Below, piece by piece: positions 13,166 through 25,322 of a stretch of 64,000 nt of DNA. The stretch spans positions 8,211,414 through 8,275,413 of the forward strand of contig KL647288.1 of NCBI GenBank assembly GCA_000727475.1, written 5' to 3'. The stretch is from Sarcocystis neurona (Eukaryota > Apicomplexa > Conoidasida > Eucoccidiorida > Sarcocystidae). The notes under the pieces were generated by a model that had not been told where the DNA came from, made no database searches, and saw only the letters and a program-made list of their open reading frames with translations. How positions within the stretch are numbered: position 1 is the stretch's first letter; each line of letters begins with the position of its first letter. A program made the position numbers and the translations under genes.

Positions 13166-16124
13166 AAGCAACTGTTCATCTGATAAATACAGGTGCAATC
13201 AGATTAGCGAAACGCTCGTGTTCGCGCCGTAAAGCGTTGTGGTGTTGGCAGGACTGCCCGATCAAGCCGCGTTACACCGGTCCACATTGTGCACTGAGCG
13301 AGCGCGCCTTCCTTTCGCGGACGTGCTCTGCGTTTCCGGCATTGTGTGTGGAAACATCACCAGTCCGACGGCATCTTTTCGAAAAGTTACCCCTAATATG
13401 TAGGGTCCTGTTGGATTCCAATCGATTTCGCATGGGTCTTCCCATGGACAAGGAGAGACAACCACCTCACATCCACAGCGAGTCCCCTGCAATCGCTCGC
13501 AGGCTGCCGCGTAGCCTCAAAATACCTGCCGGCGGCGGGGAGCGGCGCGCGCTCTTGACGTTTACTGCGACTGTCGCAGTGGCGGCTACTGGCTATTTTT
13601 CGCTGCTCGAGGGCTACTTTCTTCTCCATGTGCATGTCTACAACTGTCGGTCTGAAAATGGGAAGACACGGTCCAAAAAGAACGGCGTGGCACGCGCCCA
13701 CCACCACTATAAACATAGATTGCTGAAGTGCATAACTTGTTTTTTTTTCCGATTGTACGAGCACTCTGCTTGCGAATGGACGGACTCTTCCGCCCCGATC
13801 CTTGTCTTTGCTACTTGGCATACAGTCGGTGTATTTCCCGACATCTTGACAACTTCATCGTTTCCTTCGGTGTAGCCGGTTTCTTTTTCTTGATGTGAAG
13901 TCGCCGGTTCTTCCGGGGGATAACAAACACACGGCCTCGTTTCTTCCTGTCGCCTGCTTTTCGTTGAGCTGGTTTCCCTCCTGCCAGTAAAGCGCGCATT
14001 CGCCGCCATTGTTCTCCGCAGCACAGGTACCGCTAATTACCTGATCGTGTGCTCCACCTGCGAAGCCGGCACATTTCGCGCAATCCGTTGAGCGCGCGAA
14101 AGCACGGGCGTGGCCGCGCTGGGGGCTGCAGCAAAGAAAACTCCCACCTAAAGTGTACATAGACATACAGTGCGTTTCTCGTACTAGGGTGGTATTCCCG
14201 ACTCGCGCGCGAGCTCGTAGAGAATTTGCCCCATTCCAGCAGCGTCGTGTGCGTGTATCTTGCCACCACATTGCTGTGTCCTCCCTCTTTTTTGCGTAGC
14301 GACGGACTCTGACGCTACATGCTGAAAGGTCTATGAAGCATTCTGAATCTGCGTTAAGCGTCAACGAACACTCTGCTGCTGGACAGCCGAATGATGTCTT
14401 TAGGAGGCCACTTTTCCTCCAGCTCCGTCTCCCAGATTGATCGAGTGGCGGCTGTGCAACACAGCACCGGCTATCACACGGCCCTGCGTCACCTCGTATA
14501 GGTCTCCATTTGCGGGTTCAGACGTAGGCGCCTACGAGCATACACGCCGGTGTAAATTTGACGAACTTTTCTCTGTACTACGGAAGTGGGTAGCCCCGTG
14601 ATGCTCCGTGCCAGAAGTTACCTCTATATTTCCGCAGAACTACCGTGAGTTTAGGTACATCCCTGTGTGTGTGTCTACTGTCTGCGGTTCACGCGGTCAT
14701 TGGGCGATTACTCTCTTGTGTAGTCAAACGAAGGCGCCGACCTCTCTTGTATTTTCGTTTACGTGTCAGGACGAAAGACCCTAACAAATGTGGTTACACC
14801 TGTAAGTCGTGGTCCCGGAGGACCTGCACAGTGCTGCTTGCATACCCTCAAGTGTCGTGTCACACTTGCGCGCGTAGTTGGCAATAACGCAGTCGTGAAC
14901 TGTAAGGTGAACAAGTTTATGAGAAGGTAGGGATACCGGAATGCATACTGCTGTATACAAACACATACGTGCTCGATACGCGCGCGTGTGTGTGGGTAGG
15001 GAGAGACAAGGAGGTCATGCAGGAGGACGAGGATGCGTGTGCGTCTTTTCCTTTACGATTCCAAGAAAAGTGGCGTTGTCTAAGTTTCGAAGACCCCTTG
15101 CCCTCGTCATTGCCTGTCTGTATCTACATTCCTTTGTGCACTGTGGCTTTTGTTACGGAAAGCCCACCTGGGGAATCTTGATTTTTGCCGCCTCGGGAGA
15201 AGTAGTAATGTCGCTTCCAACGCTCAACCGCATGATCTCTCGCGCTGGGTAGACGCTCACTGATTGTAGCACGCGCGCATATTAGTGTATAAACGTATAC
15301 GTAATTCCGTTGGTATCCATATATCTTTACTAACGTATGGATATATATATATGTATATATGCATGCGTGCTCCTAGGGCCTTGATTACACATATATACAC
15401 GTGCATCTATCCATGTATCGCTATGTGTGTATACATACATATATATATATGCGTATATATACAAGGGCCCGCTATACGCCGATCTTGCTTAAGCGTGAAC
15501 TGCAAGGGGTCAGCGTATTCTCCGACTGCAGGAGCCCTTTGCCGAACCACCGCCTGCCCAGTGTTTGCCAGCCCGTTACCCTCCAGGCTGGCTCTTCTCA
15601 TAAATGGTAAGTAAAAAAACTACCATTTCATCTTTGTGAAGATGCTTTGGGTAACCGTGGCAGCGGCTCCTGTCGAGCGTCTCTCAGTGTCCCGCTTGCG
15701 TTGCTCACGCTGTTAATTTTTCCTGTGGAACCCCCTGTGCTTGTTCCACGTGCGGCGCTGATGGGTCTTTTTCTCGGCGTCTTCCCGGTCGCACATTCTG
15801 CCGCGGCAACGACCAGCCCCCGCCGCTTAGAGTGGCAGTACGTCAGAGGCGCTGGAGCCTGGCCATTTCGGACGTGCGACAGCACAAAGACAGCAGCGGA
15901 AGTCCCCTCCATTTCTTCACAACAGCAAGAGCGACGTGCATGCCGCGAGCAGCAGACAACAAAGGAGCGCCTACTCCAGCAGCGGTGAGCAGGACACACT
16001 GCCAACAAGCAGGAAACGGAGGCAAAAGGTGCCGCCGTCTCACGCCAGACGCAGGTGGCGAGCGAAGAGCCGCAGCAAGAGCAGCAGCAGCAGCAGAAAG
16101 CGTTTTGTTGTTCAATGACGTATA
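13166..16124. other. no supported gene; transition into the repeat-rich part
   Basis: Long open frames lie on both strands at 13.2-14.4 kb (237 codons on plus, 169 on minus), but neither shows a domain or clear splice context. TGTA/TATA microsatellite blocks begin at about 14.95-15.48 kb. At 15.6-16.1 kb both strands are open and CAG triplets appear. This interval should include the promoter of the RBR ligase gene. Confidence 0.4.
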
Positions 16125-19100
16125 ATGGCGCACCGGGCATTCCTGTCTCCTACCTGCATGCGAGCGGGTTACAGCGGAGAAGAAAGCACTATCCCCAATG
16201 GTAGGAGCGCCGGCAAAGGGCCGCAAGGCCACTGTAGCAGCCGCCGACGCAGGGGCGACATTAGCAGCGGCGCTGGCAGTGGCAGTGGCCGCATCAGAAG
16301 CGTTGGGGGGACCCACACGAGCGCCACCGGCGGTAAGGGCAGCTGCAAAAACTCCACCAAGGAAAGGATCAAAAGCCTCAGAAGGGAAAGCAGCAGCAGT
16401 AAAGGTAGCGAAGCGACCGGGCGGGGAAAGAGTGTGAATCGTGCCTCTTCTATTGTGGGCAGCGCTCAGGAGAGTAAGACAGCGACGACTGAAGAAGAAG
16501 CAGCAGAAGGCGCGGAGGGAAAGACAGTCGTCAGGAGGAGTAGTCGACTGTCGTCTGCAGCGGTCCTGCCGAGACCTGCTGCGCTTCCTCGTAGTGCTGC
16601 TGTTGCCGAGGCGGCCAGCAACGGCGAGAATGGCGGGCAGAGCACCAATCATTCAAAAAGGACTTCTCTCTCCGTCCCCGTTTCGTTCCCGTGTCCGGAG
16701 TCACTGACGGCTTCTGTTCGTTCTCAGTCGCCAGCAGCAGCAACAGCAGCCTCAGGGGACTTGCAACCCCCATGCAGCACATGCAGCATCTGCTTAGAAA
16801 CTATCCTACCAACTGATAGAACTGTGGACCTCGGCTGCACTCGCACAGCGGCCAGCGGCGAGGCACACCAGGCCGTGCCTGTAGCCTCTCGTGAACTTGC
16901 TGCTGCTCCTCCTCCTCCTCGGGGTTCTCGTTCGGAAGCTGGTGTAGCTTCCTCGGCACCAGCTGCTTCTGCGAAAGGCGAGCAGCGCAACAGCCGTGCT
17001 GCGGCAACGGGTTTGCGTGGTGCGTGGACTGCAGCCGGGAATTCGCAGCGCAGGCAGCAGCAGCAGGGCTGCAGGAGGAAAAGCGAGGATGAAGCAAGAG
17101 GAGGAGCATCCGAGTCAGGCGGGGCAGAAACAGGGGCGGCAGGTGCCGAGGGGTCCACAACAGGTGCAACAGGGGCTGAAACAGCAGACAGAGACTACGA
17201 AAAACACGAGTTTCATGCCGTGTGCTTCCGTCAGTATATCATTTTCTCCTTGCAGAATGTGCGTGCGACTCCGATAATGCAGCAACGGCCCGTCTCTCGC
17301 GGGAAGAGAGAGCGAGACGCCAGTGTAGCAGCAACCGCAGCAGCGGCAGAAGTAGAAGAGGAGACAGCATGCGCGGGGTCTAGTATCGTGCAGTGTCCTC
17401 TGCCCCACTGTCGGAGAGAAGTCCCGGAAAACATCATCCGCAACCTTCTGGTACATCGTGCTGCTGGCTCAGGCAGCCACGGCAGCAGCAGCAGCGCTAG
17501 CGGTGGCAGTGCAGACTGCGACAGCAACACCAGGGACGGCAACAACACCAGCAGGAGCGACAGCAGTAGCAGCAGCAGTGCAAACACGGAGGCGAAGAGG
17601 CGCTGCAGCACGAGCAGCAGCGGGTCGCGGACAGGAGATATGATGCGAGGAGAGAGCCCCACAGCAATGCCAGCAGAGTCCTCTTTTACTAAGCAGGATT
17701 CTCGGAACAGCCTCATAACGATTGCTTCTTCCTCTCTGTCTCGGCTCGGCTCGACGCTGTCAGCCTGCTTACAGAAGCCGCTGGCGCAGCAACAGCAGCA
17801 GTCTCTGAGTCATGCGACAACAGCAGCAGCAGTCAAGGCAGCAGCAGCAGAGATTAAGTCAGTGTCAACTACATTTTCTGCGGCCTCGCGAGTGAGCAGC
17901 ATGAGAGAAGAGAACGAGGCAGCGGAGGGTTCGGACCGCAGCAGCTCTTTAGCGACTGGTTCACTGCCTCCACAACCCTCCGCTGCACGGCATCGCAGCC
18001 GCCGCGGCCCCACACAAGCCGCTGACAACGCTCCTGCAGCAGCTCCTGGACCCCCTCCTGCTTCTTCTGCTGGTACAGACGCTGACGCGGCAGTCCTCCT
18101 TCATTCTTACGAGCTGCAGCTGCAGCAACCGCCTGCCGGCACCTCCACGTCCACTCTCTCCTCCGTTTTGACGCACAGAAGCGCTGCATCGCCAGCGCGG
18201 AATATCTCTGCGGCAACACTAGCGACAGTAGCAGCGGGCAGCGGCAGTCGCAGGCGAGTAGCACGAAGCAGCGTTACGAGCGCCAGGCGCAACGCAGCAG
18301 GCTGCAGCAGCAGAGGAGAAACAGAGAGGACGCAGAAGAGAATAAGCAGTAGCAGCAGAGGCGTAGCAAGCAGCAGCCGAAGGCCGTCTGAGTGTGAGTT
18401 TCTCCCAGCTGCACAGGAAGATATAAACAAGAAAAGAGCCGCTGAGGTTATAAGCATCTTATCTGACGAAGAAGAAGAAGACGAGGAAGAAAGTGGGAGT
18501 TTTGTCTCCATAGAAGACGCACCTGTTGGACCATTTCTTTCTTCAGTCGGTCAAGACGATGAGGACCCCGCCAAGCATCAAGACGCCACCCAAGCAAGCA
18601 GCAGCAGCAGCAGTAACGACAACAGCAGCAGCAGCAGCGGCAGCAGCAGCACAAACAGTAGCAACAACAGTGGCAGCAGCAAACCCGCCGACAACAGCAA
18701 CAGCAACACCTACGCCTGCAGCAGCGGCAACAGCAGCAATGGCGACAGCGGCACCAGCAATACCAGCAACAGCAACAACAGCAACAGCAACACCAGTGAC
18801 AGCAGCAACAGCAATAACAACAACAGCAACAGCAACACCAGCATTAGCAGCAAGCAGGAAAAAGAAGGGGATTCAGCTGATGGGGCAGCGCTGTACAATA
18901 TCTACCTCACACGCAGCTTCGAAGCGTACGCAGACGCGGCGGGAGATCTCGTTCGCTGCACAACACCTGGTGGGTGAGGGGTGGTTATTTTTGACGATTC
19001 TTTTTCTATCAAAACTCCTGTCACGTCTTTCTTCTTGAGAAGGAATGAATCTCCTCATGCTGGTTGAACGGTTTCCCCTTGTGCCTGTTCCCGATACCTC

Positions 19101-22100
19101 TACTGCCTCTTAACACGCAGCAATTCTGCATTTGGCTAGTTCATTCAAGTATGTACACGCTTTACAATTGCACCAGTATATACATTCGCATATATATGTA
19201 TATATATATATATATGTACGTATGAATTTACCTATATATGTATATGCGTGTGTGTAGTGCTGAGCTGTCATTACTGCTGTTTTCTGAGTGGTCTCTGAGC
19301 TGATGCTTCCTGCGCGTTGCCTGTGCCTTTCCACGCGTGCGTAGTTCTGTTGTGCATGTTGGCGATTCTGGTGTGTCCCACGTTGATATTCGATTTATTA
19401 TTATTGTTGCTGCTGCTGATGATCTTTGGCCTTTGTTGCTGCTACGTCTTCGTTGCTGCTGCTTCCTTCTGGTCCTGCTGCTGCTTTCTCGCGTCCGTGA
19501 GCTACGTGCCTGGATGGCTTTCACGCACGGGCTGCGTCTTTCTTTCTTATTTTGTATTCGCAGCCCTGGCTTCATTGCTTGCGCCTTTGTTTTGCGGGCG
19601 TTGGTATTGTTGAGACGCTGCTGCTGCTGCTGCTGGATCAGCCGCCGTTGCTATTCTGCCGTCGCTCGGTCTGATGCTGCTGCGACTGCTGCGTTGCCTC
19701 TTCTGCTGCTGCTGCTGTGCAGGCTGCGGGTACGCATTTTGGTGGCCCACTGACGACGAGTGGGCCGCAGACGAAACGGACAGAGTCGGAGGAGAAACCT
19801 GCCCCAAGTGCCGCTGCAGGTAGCTACTGGCCTCCACAGGCATGCAACGGCAGAATTTCGGCAGCGACAACTGCAGTGGACACAAGAGCAGCAAGGGCAA
19901 CCACAGGCACAGCAGCAGGAATAAAGGCAGCAACAGCAACAGCAACACCAGAAGCAGTCACAAAAGCAACAACGCGACTCACGAGGAGAACAACAAGAAG
20001 CAGCCGCAGCAAGAGTAACTAACATGAAGAACAGCAACAGTAGAAAAAGCGGCATTATCTGCTGGAGCAGCACGAGCAACAGAGGTAGAAGCAGCAGCAA
20101 CAGCAAGCGAAACAGCTGCGGGCGGAGCAGCGCGAGACAGACGACTACATGCAGCTGCCTCAAGAAAGTTCTCCCCACAGCTAGCTGCACGCCGGTGTAG
20201 GCGCCTGCAGCTCAGAGAGCACCGTCGTCCGGACGAATCCCAGCAGCTGCAGGAACAACACCAGCGGTGCCAGCGCCGGGAAGACTAGCAGGAGAAACGA
20301 TAAACAAGTAGCACCGGTTTCTCTAGCCGCAACAGCGGCACGTCTAGCAGCTCTTCAACAGTAGCTGCGACGCCCTACATGCGTGCCGTCTCTTGCTGGT
20401 GTAGACGACCTCGTGCTGCTCTGGGCGGTGGTGCCGTGCGCGCGTCATATCGTGTTGCGTCACGTTGAGAACCACTGTCGTGTGGTGCCGCCCACGTGCA
20501 GCAACACGGTCCACGATGCTGCTGCTGCTACGTTTTGTTTCTTCTCCTGCACGCTGCGGCTGTGTGCTGGTGGGCCACCGCTCGTCTCTGCTGCGTCTGC
20601 AGCGTCGCTGCTGCTCGTGCTGCTCCTGCGCCTGGTCGTCGGTGCTCCTGTTGCTGCTGCTGCTCGCTCGCGTGCCGTTGCTGCTCGCTCTCCCGCTTGT
20701 AGACGCTGGAGCGTCTGTGCCTTGCCGGTGGTGCTGCTGCTCGTGCGCGTGCTCAGAAATGCAGCGTCTGCTCGTCCCGCTTGTCTCTGTGCCGGGTGCA
20801 GTGCTTGTACAAAAGACAGCTGCTGTTGCTGCTGCTCAGGCGTGCGTTTTGCTCTCTGCTGCTGCTGGCTGGGCGTCCCCACTCTTCGCGGCTGCCACGG
20901 GTGTGCTGCTGCGCGTTACTGTTGGACGTGTGCTGCAGCTGCCTGATCTGCGGATCACGAGCTCACGAGCAGCTGTCGTGTGAAGCGGCAGCAGACCTGA
21001 CCCTCCCGGCTGCTTCGGCAGACGGCCAGCAGCAGAAGGGGAAGAAAAGGCGCAGGCGTTCACTTTCCTTTTGGCGCCGCATGCGCAGTCTCGATGTGGC
21101 CTTCGACAAATACAAAAAAGTAAACACCACGTCCGCCTGCTGCTGCTCCTTCACAGACATTGCGCCTCTGAACGCATGTGTGGCATCCGTGGACGGGCGG
21201 TAGTAGATCTCTGTAGAGGGGTACGTAATTCTACGTGGGAAAGAAGAATTATTTTTTCATTTTCGTGCATCCGCCTGTTTTCCCCAGCTTCAACCAATTC
21301 GTAGAATTTATCGAGATGGCTACTGCGTGTATTTAGACGTGTGTTCTTACCTTGTATTTCAACGTGTGTGTGTGCGTGCACATCGGAGTACAGGAGCACA
21401 TATATATATATATATATATATATGTAAATTTGTATATCAGAGTAAAGAGGTTATATCACTTTACGAATCAAGAAATACATGTATATGTACATTTTGTATA
21501 TTACGGCGAAGAGGCTGTGTCTTTTTACGAATCAAGATATATGCTAACAAACGGGCTGCACCTTTCCATGGTATATATGCCTGTTGTACATACGTATATA
21601 TCTCCGTCTCTCTGTCCCTCTCTCTGTATGTATATATATATATATATGTGTATCTCCGAGGACTTATATACGTGATAGAGCATGGCCGCGTTTTAAGTAT
21701 TTAAACGTATGCCGGTGTACTGGTGTAGACACGGGTGCGCGACGAGGGCAGGTAGTTGTGTTGTATACATTACAGGGACGTGGCTATGTCTCACCTAGAT
21801 GTATATATGAGCGACACAACACCGGCTGGAGAGAAAACGTATATAAATATATATGGGTAGGACGGTCTACTACGTACGCGTATGTGTGAGAGAATAAATA
21901 CGTACGTATACTCACGGGGCGGTTTCTGTTCTGCTGCAGACGCATGGACTACGGGAGTGCCTGCGATGCGGCGCGGTGCTTCATCTGGAAAGCGGCTGTG
22001 CAAAAATGCGATGCCGCTGCGGATTCAAATTCTGCTTTGTGTAAGCTCGTGACGTTCCCCTGCGCCTCTGTCCATACACGCACACATGTATTCTCCTATT

Positions 22101-24889
22101 ATATATATATGTACGTACTTGGTTATATGTGTGTGCGGTGGTGAATGCGTACCTGGTATACTTATGTGAAAACATGCACATATATATACCTATGCGTGTG
22201 CACGCTTGGTTGTCTGTGTGCGTTAGTGAATATGTACTTCTGTATACGTATGTGAATACACGTATACATATATATACATATGTGCATGTATGTACGTGGT
22301 TGATTATGGGTGTGCGCAGACGAATATATACCTGTGCATACGTACGTGAAAATAATATATATCTATATATATATATATACGTACGTGCGTGGTCATGTGT
22401 GTGCATGGACGGATATATAGCTGTGTATATATATGTGACTGTCTTTGTACACATATGCATGCCAGCACAGGGGTGTACATACGTATATTTATAATATAAG
22501 TATCCGCATGCTTGTGTATGTGCGTGCTTGCGCGCGAGTACTCCTACGTTAACATCTTCGTGTGCCCGTCTCTTTTCTCTCCAAAAGTGTGTATACGTAG
22601 AAATATGTACATATGGAATTGTCTGCCTTTTTCCGTCTCGAATGTCTGTACTTGCTCACAAGTTAGCTACTCGCCCTGCGTATATATATATATACGTCTG
22701 TGTCTTTGCCTGTGTAGGTGTGTATAGGTAGGCACTGTTTTGAAGCCCGCTGTGTGTGTTTGTGGGTGTGCAAGCACGTGTCCGTAACTACTCACATACA
22801 CATATATATATTCATACGTATCTGTATATACAGATATACATATATATATATATATATACCTGCGTCTATTGTATACAGGCGCACATATATATATACATAT
22901 TTGTGTACTTATACATCGAGCTGTCTGTTAAAATTGTGTGGCTGAGTATATACGATCAGCATGTTGTATTCCCCGTGTGGCCTCCTCCGCTTTTGCTCGT
23001 ACTGTCCTTCTACTCTTTGGGGCTGGTGCTGCTACTGCCTGCTGCTGAGGGGCTCCTTGCTGTGCGTCGTCATCTGCTGATGCAGACAGCAAGAGTGCTC
23101 GCCCTATCGTCTGTTTTTCAGCTTCGTTACTAAAATCTGTGTTAGTGAGGATATACTCAGTCATTGCAGTGTTGTGCCACTTCTCCTCCCCGTGAAGTGT
23201 TGCGGCTGGGATGCCTCTGCGCTGCGCGCACCCGTGGCCTTGTGGGAGTAGTCCTGCTGCTCTACGGCTCGCTGCTACAGACTTCTGCGTGCTGAGACAG
23301 GGTGCGTGTCTCATTGCTGTCCTGTTGCTGCTGGTGGTGCTCTGTCCTCTTCACGTCTGCTTTTGTGTTGCTGCTGCTGCTGCTCGGGCTGTCCTTGTGG
23401 CTTGTACTGTTTTGGCGTGACGCGTGCTCCACTGGTAGTGCATCTGCTACTACGCAGCTGCTGCTCCGCTTAACGTGCGACGGCCTCTCCTGCTGCTGCT
23501 GCCACCTGTACTGCAGCTGCTGCTACCTGTTGCGGTTGTCCTTTCTTCAATACTGCTGCTGCTGCCACCTCTGCTCCTGCTACTACGTGTTGCTGCTGTT
23601 CATTGTTCAATGCTGCTGCTGCAGCCAGTGCTGCGGAAAGACTCCCTGTTGCGGCTGCTGCTGCCCTGACACATGTGGCAAGTGTTGCTGTGGGCTGCTG
23701 CAGCTGCGGGACGCCGAACGCCACCTGCCGGTGCCGCGCGGTGCAGGGCCATGGTTTTCTTTCACTGGAGGAAGTCTGCAATGGATGCGGAAGAAGCAAC
23801 AGCAGCACAGAGACAGCAGGAACAGCAGTAGGACGAGGTGTCAAGCAGCAGCAACGCAGCCACCGGCGAGCAGGAGGGAACAGAGGGGCGGCAGCAGCAG
23901 GGGAGATCTCAGCGTCAACACCGCGAGCGACAGAAGCAGCTGCTGTCGACCAGCGGCGGAACAGCACCGGAACACCAGCAGCAACAGGGACGGCAACAGC
24001 AGCAGCGCGGACACCAGCAGCAGCAGCAGCAGGAACGCTACCGGCGTCGTCGCTAAGGCGAATGATCCACTCGTGCACGTCGACCAAAAGGGCACGCGCA
24101 GCAGCAGCAGAACGTGGTGAGGCACAGAAGCAGCAGGACGGACCGAGCAAAGAGCTGTTATCGTCAGAGCAGCAAGCAACTGTTTTAAGCAGTAGCAGCA
24201 GCAAACAGGAGCAAGAGAAATGCGACATCAATGACAACAACAGCAGCAGCAAGGAGCAGCAGCCAGGCGGCAGAGAAAGCCAAGGCACAGGGTCGGGAAA
24301 GGAAACGAAGCGCACTCAGGAAAAGGAGGGACCTGCGGCGTCAAAGCGACCAGGCGTGCTGCAACACGGCGAAAGAAGCTGCAGCCGGTACACTCCTCCG
24401 ACTTTGAGCAGTAGCAGCAGTCACCGCAGCAAGGGCAGCAGCAGCAGCAACGCAAAAAGCAGCAAGAGCAGTGTACCGCTGCGGAAAGGCATGCGCAAGG
24501 TCAGCACAGACAGCAGCTGGGACGCAACTGCCACAAGCAGCAGAAGCTGCAGCACAACGCACAGCCGGCGGGTCAGCGACGCCACCGACCCACAAAGCAA
24601 CAGCAGCACTCGAACCGCCAGTAGCAACGAGAACAGCAACAGCAAGAAAGTTGCTTCTGCCCGAAGCTCAGTCACGAATGAAAGTAGTAGCAACAGCGGC
24701 TGCAACCGCAGTCCCCCTAGCAGCAACAGCAAAAATAACAAAAAGGGCAACAATCCTATTACCAGCAGGAGGGACAGCGTCTGCGCAGCAGCTGCTGCGA
24801 CTCTCCAGAAGCCTGCAAAAAAGCGGCTACGAGACGGGCAGCCGCGCCCTGCGTTATTTTCCTCTGCTGCGCGAAGAAGAAAACCGTGA
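16125..24889 (+). CDS. RING-between-RING (RBR) E3 ubiquitin ligase
   Basis: Complete five-exon gene: 16125-18969, 19723-19819, 20939-21119, 21940-22040, 23704-24889. All junctions are GT/AG, all phases agree, and the spliced length of 4410 nt gives 1469 residues. RBR ligases accept ubiquitin from an E2 on RING1, pass it to a catalytic Cys in RING2, then to the substrate. RING1 ligands are C220, C223, C238, H361, C367, C424 and C429 (CSICLE, then HEFHAVCFRQY, then CPLPHC). IBR ligands are C945, C950, C975, C978, C982, C985, H990 and C995, with canonical spacing except three rather than four residues before C982. RING2 carries C1048, C1051, catalytic-type C1061 in ESGCAKMRC, C1066, C1073 and C1076, then a CGTPNATCRC tail. 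About 120 low-complexity residues split RING1 between C238 and H361, and about 490 Ser/Ala/Asn-rich residues separate RING1 from the IBR. The C-terminal 370 residues are Ser-rich and end in a basic, NLS-like RRRKP. The start is the first ATG; an upstream exon cannot be excluded. The subfamily is unassigned. Confidence 0.94.
18590..18855 (+). repeat. AGC/AAC triplet tract coding for Ser/Asn
   Basis: A nearly uninterrupted run of AGC, AAC and related triplets inside exon 1 of the RBR gene. It encodes a Ser/Asn/Gly stretch immediately upstream of the IBR. It is read in one frame as Ser/Asn and would give Gln or Ala in the others. Confidence 0.85.
19820..20120 (+). repeat. CAG-rich tract in RBR intron 2
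   Basis: CAG-type triplets on the sense strand within the intron between the two IBR exons. In the rebuilt genes introns normally carry CTG on the sense strand, so this tract is an exception. It could mark an alternative exon, though I see no motif in it. Confidence 0.5.
20500..20935 (+). repeat. CTG triplet tract ending at an IBR exon acceptor
   Basis: A CTG-rich intron segment on the sense strand of the RBR gene. Its last CTGCAG provides the acceptor for the exon starting at 20939. It opens Leu/Cys/Ala-rich frames that are not coding. Confidence 0.75.
22080..22960. repeat. TATA/TGTA microsatellite block in RBR intron 4
   Basis: Alternating purine-pyrimidine sequence (tatatat, tgtgtac, acgtacg) filling much of the intron before the last RBR exon. 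Related units (tgtgtgcg, gtgaatacgtac) recur about every 80-100 nt between 22130 and 22430. No exon is seen. Confidence 0.65.
23320..23703 (+). repeat. CTG triplet tract ending at the last RBR exon acceptor
   Basis: Sense-strand CTG tract in RBR intron 4. It ends in ctgctgcag at 23695-23703, which I use as the acceptor because it restores the FCFVCG motif of RING2 in phase. Confidence 0.75.
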
Positions 24890-25322
24890 GGCGCTGCGGT
24901 TTTCTTCTGCAGGAACAGTCGATGCGTCGCGACATCGCGGGGATTTCCTTGTCGCGCTTGCAGCAGCAGCAGCACCCAAGGACGTGAAGGAGCAGGATGA
25001 GCAGATATGTCTGTGTGTACACACGACATAGGGATATGGCTGCAAGGCATGCAGTAATGTAGCGAAGTCTTATACATACACGTACACGGCACACACGTCT
25101 GCACTGTTGTGTGCCGAGTTGTGTGTATTATTTATGCCAACGGAGATCTGTTCGGCCATCTATATGTAGGTAGAGGATGCGGCGTGAATCGCGTGTATAT
25201 ATACGTAAGCAGCCGCCGGGCCTATCTGCCTGCGCGTCGCTGCCAGGTGCACTGGTACAACATGTGCACGCGCGTGTGTGTGAGGAGAAAAGACTATCAT
25301 ATGTCTGTACTTTATCAATTTA
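24890..25322 (+). other. gap after the RBR stop; open frame continues in another register
   Basis: A plus-strand frame overlapping the end of the RBR gene stays open to 25031. It has protein-like composition (RALRYFPLLREEENREALRF) in a different register from the RBR C-terminus. It may be a 5' exon of the next plus-strand gene or an alternative RBR ending. TATA-type sequence follows. Confidence 0.3.

Noticed and set aside
13162..14364. 237-codon plus frame and overlapping minus frames of 142 and 169 codons
   Set aside because: Neither strand shows a domain, start context or splice partner, and mutual overlap means at least one is chance.
16169..16652. Minus-strand frame opposite the start of the RBR gene
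   Set aside because: It looks protein-like because it mirrors Ala/Gly/Ser-rich coding sequence. The plus frame leads directly into a canonical RING Cys pair.
20383..20983. Overlapping Cys-rich plus-strand frames as a metallothionein-like or zinc protein
   Set aside because: The Cys residues come from CTG/TGC repeat reading. The interval is an intron of the RBR gene by motif and phase.
22129..22460. Plus and minus frames of Tyr/Ile/Val/Cys in the TGTA block
   Set aside because: Microsatellite shadow within RBR intron 4.
23302..23703. Cys-rich plus-strand frame before the last RBR exon
   Set aside because: Repeat-derived CC/CCC runs in the intron; the acceptor at 23703 restores the RING2 motif.
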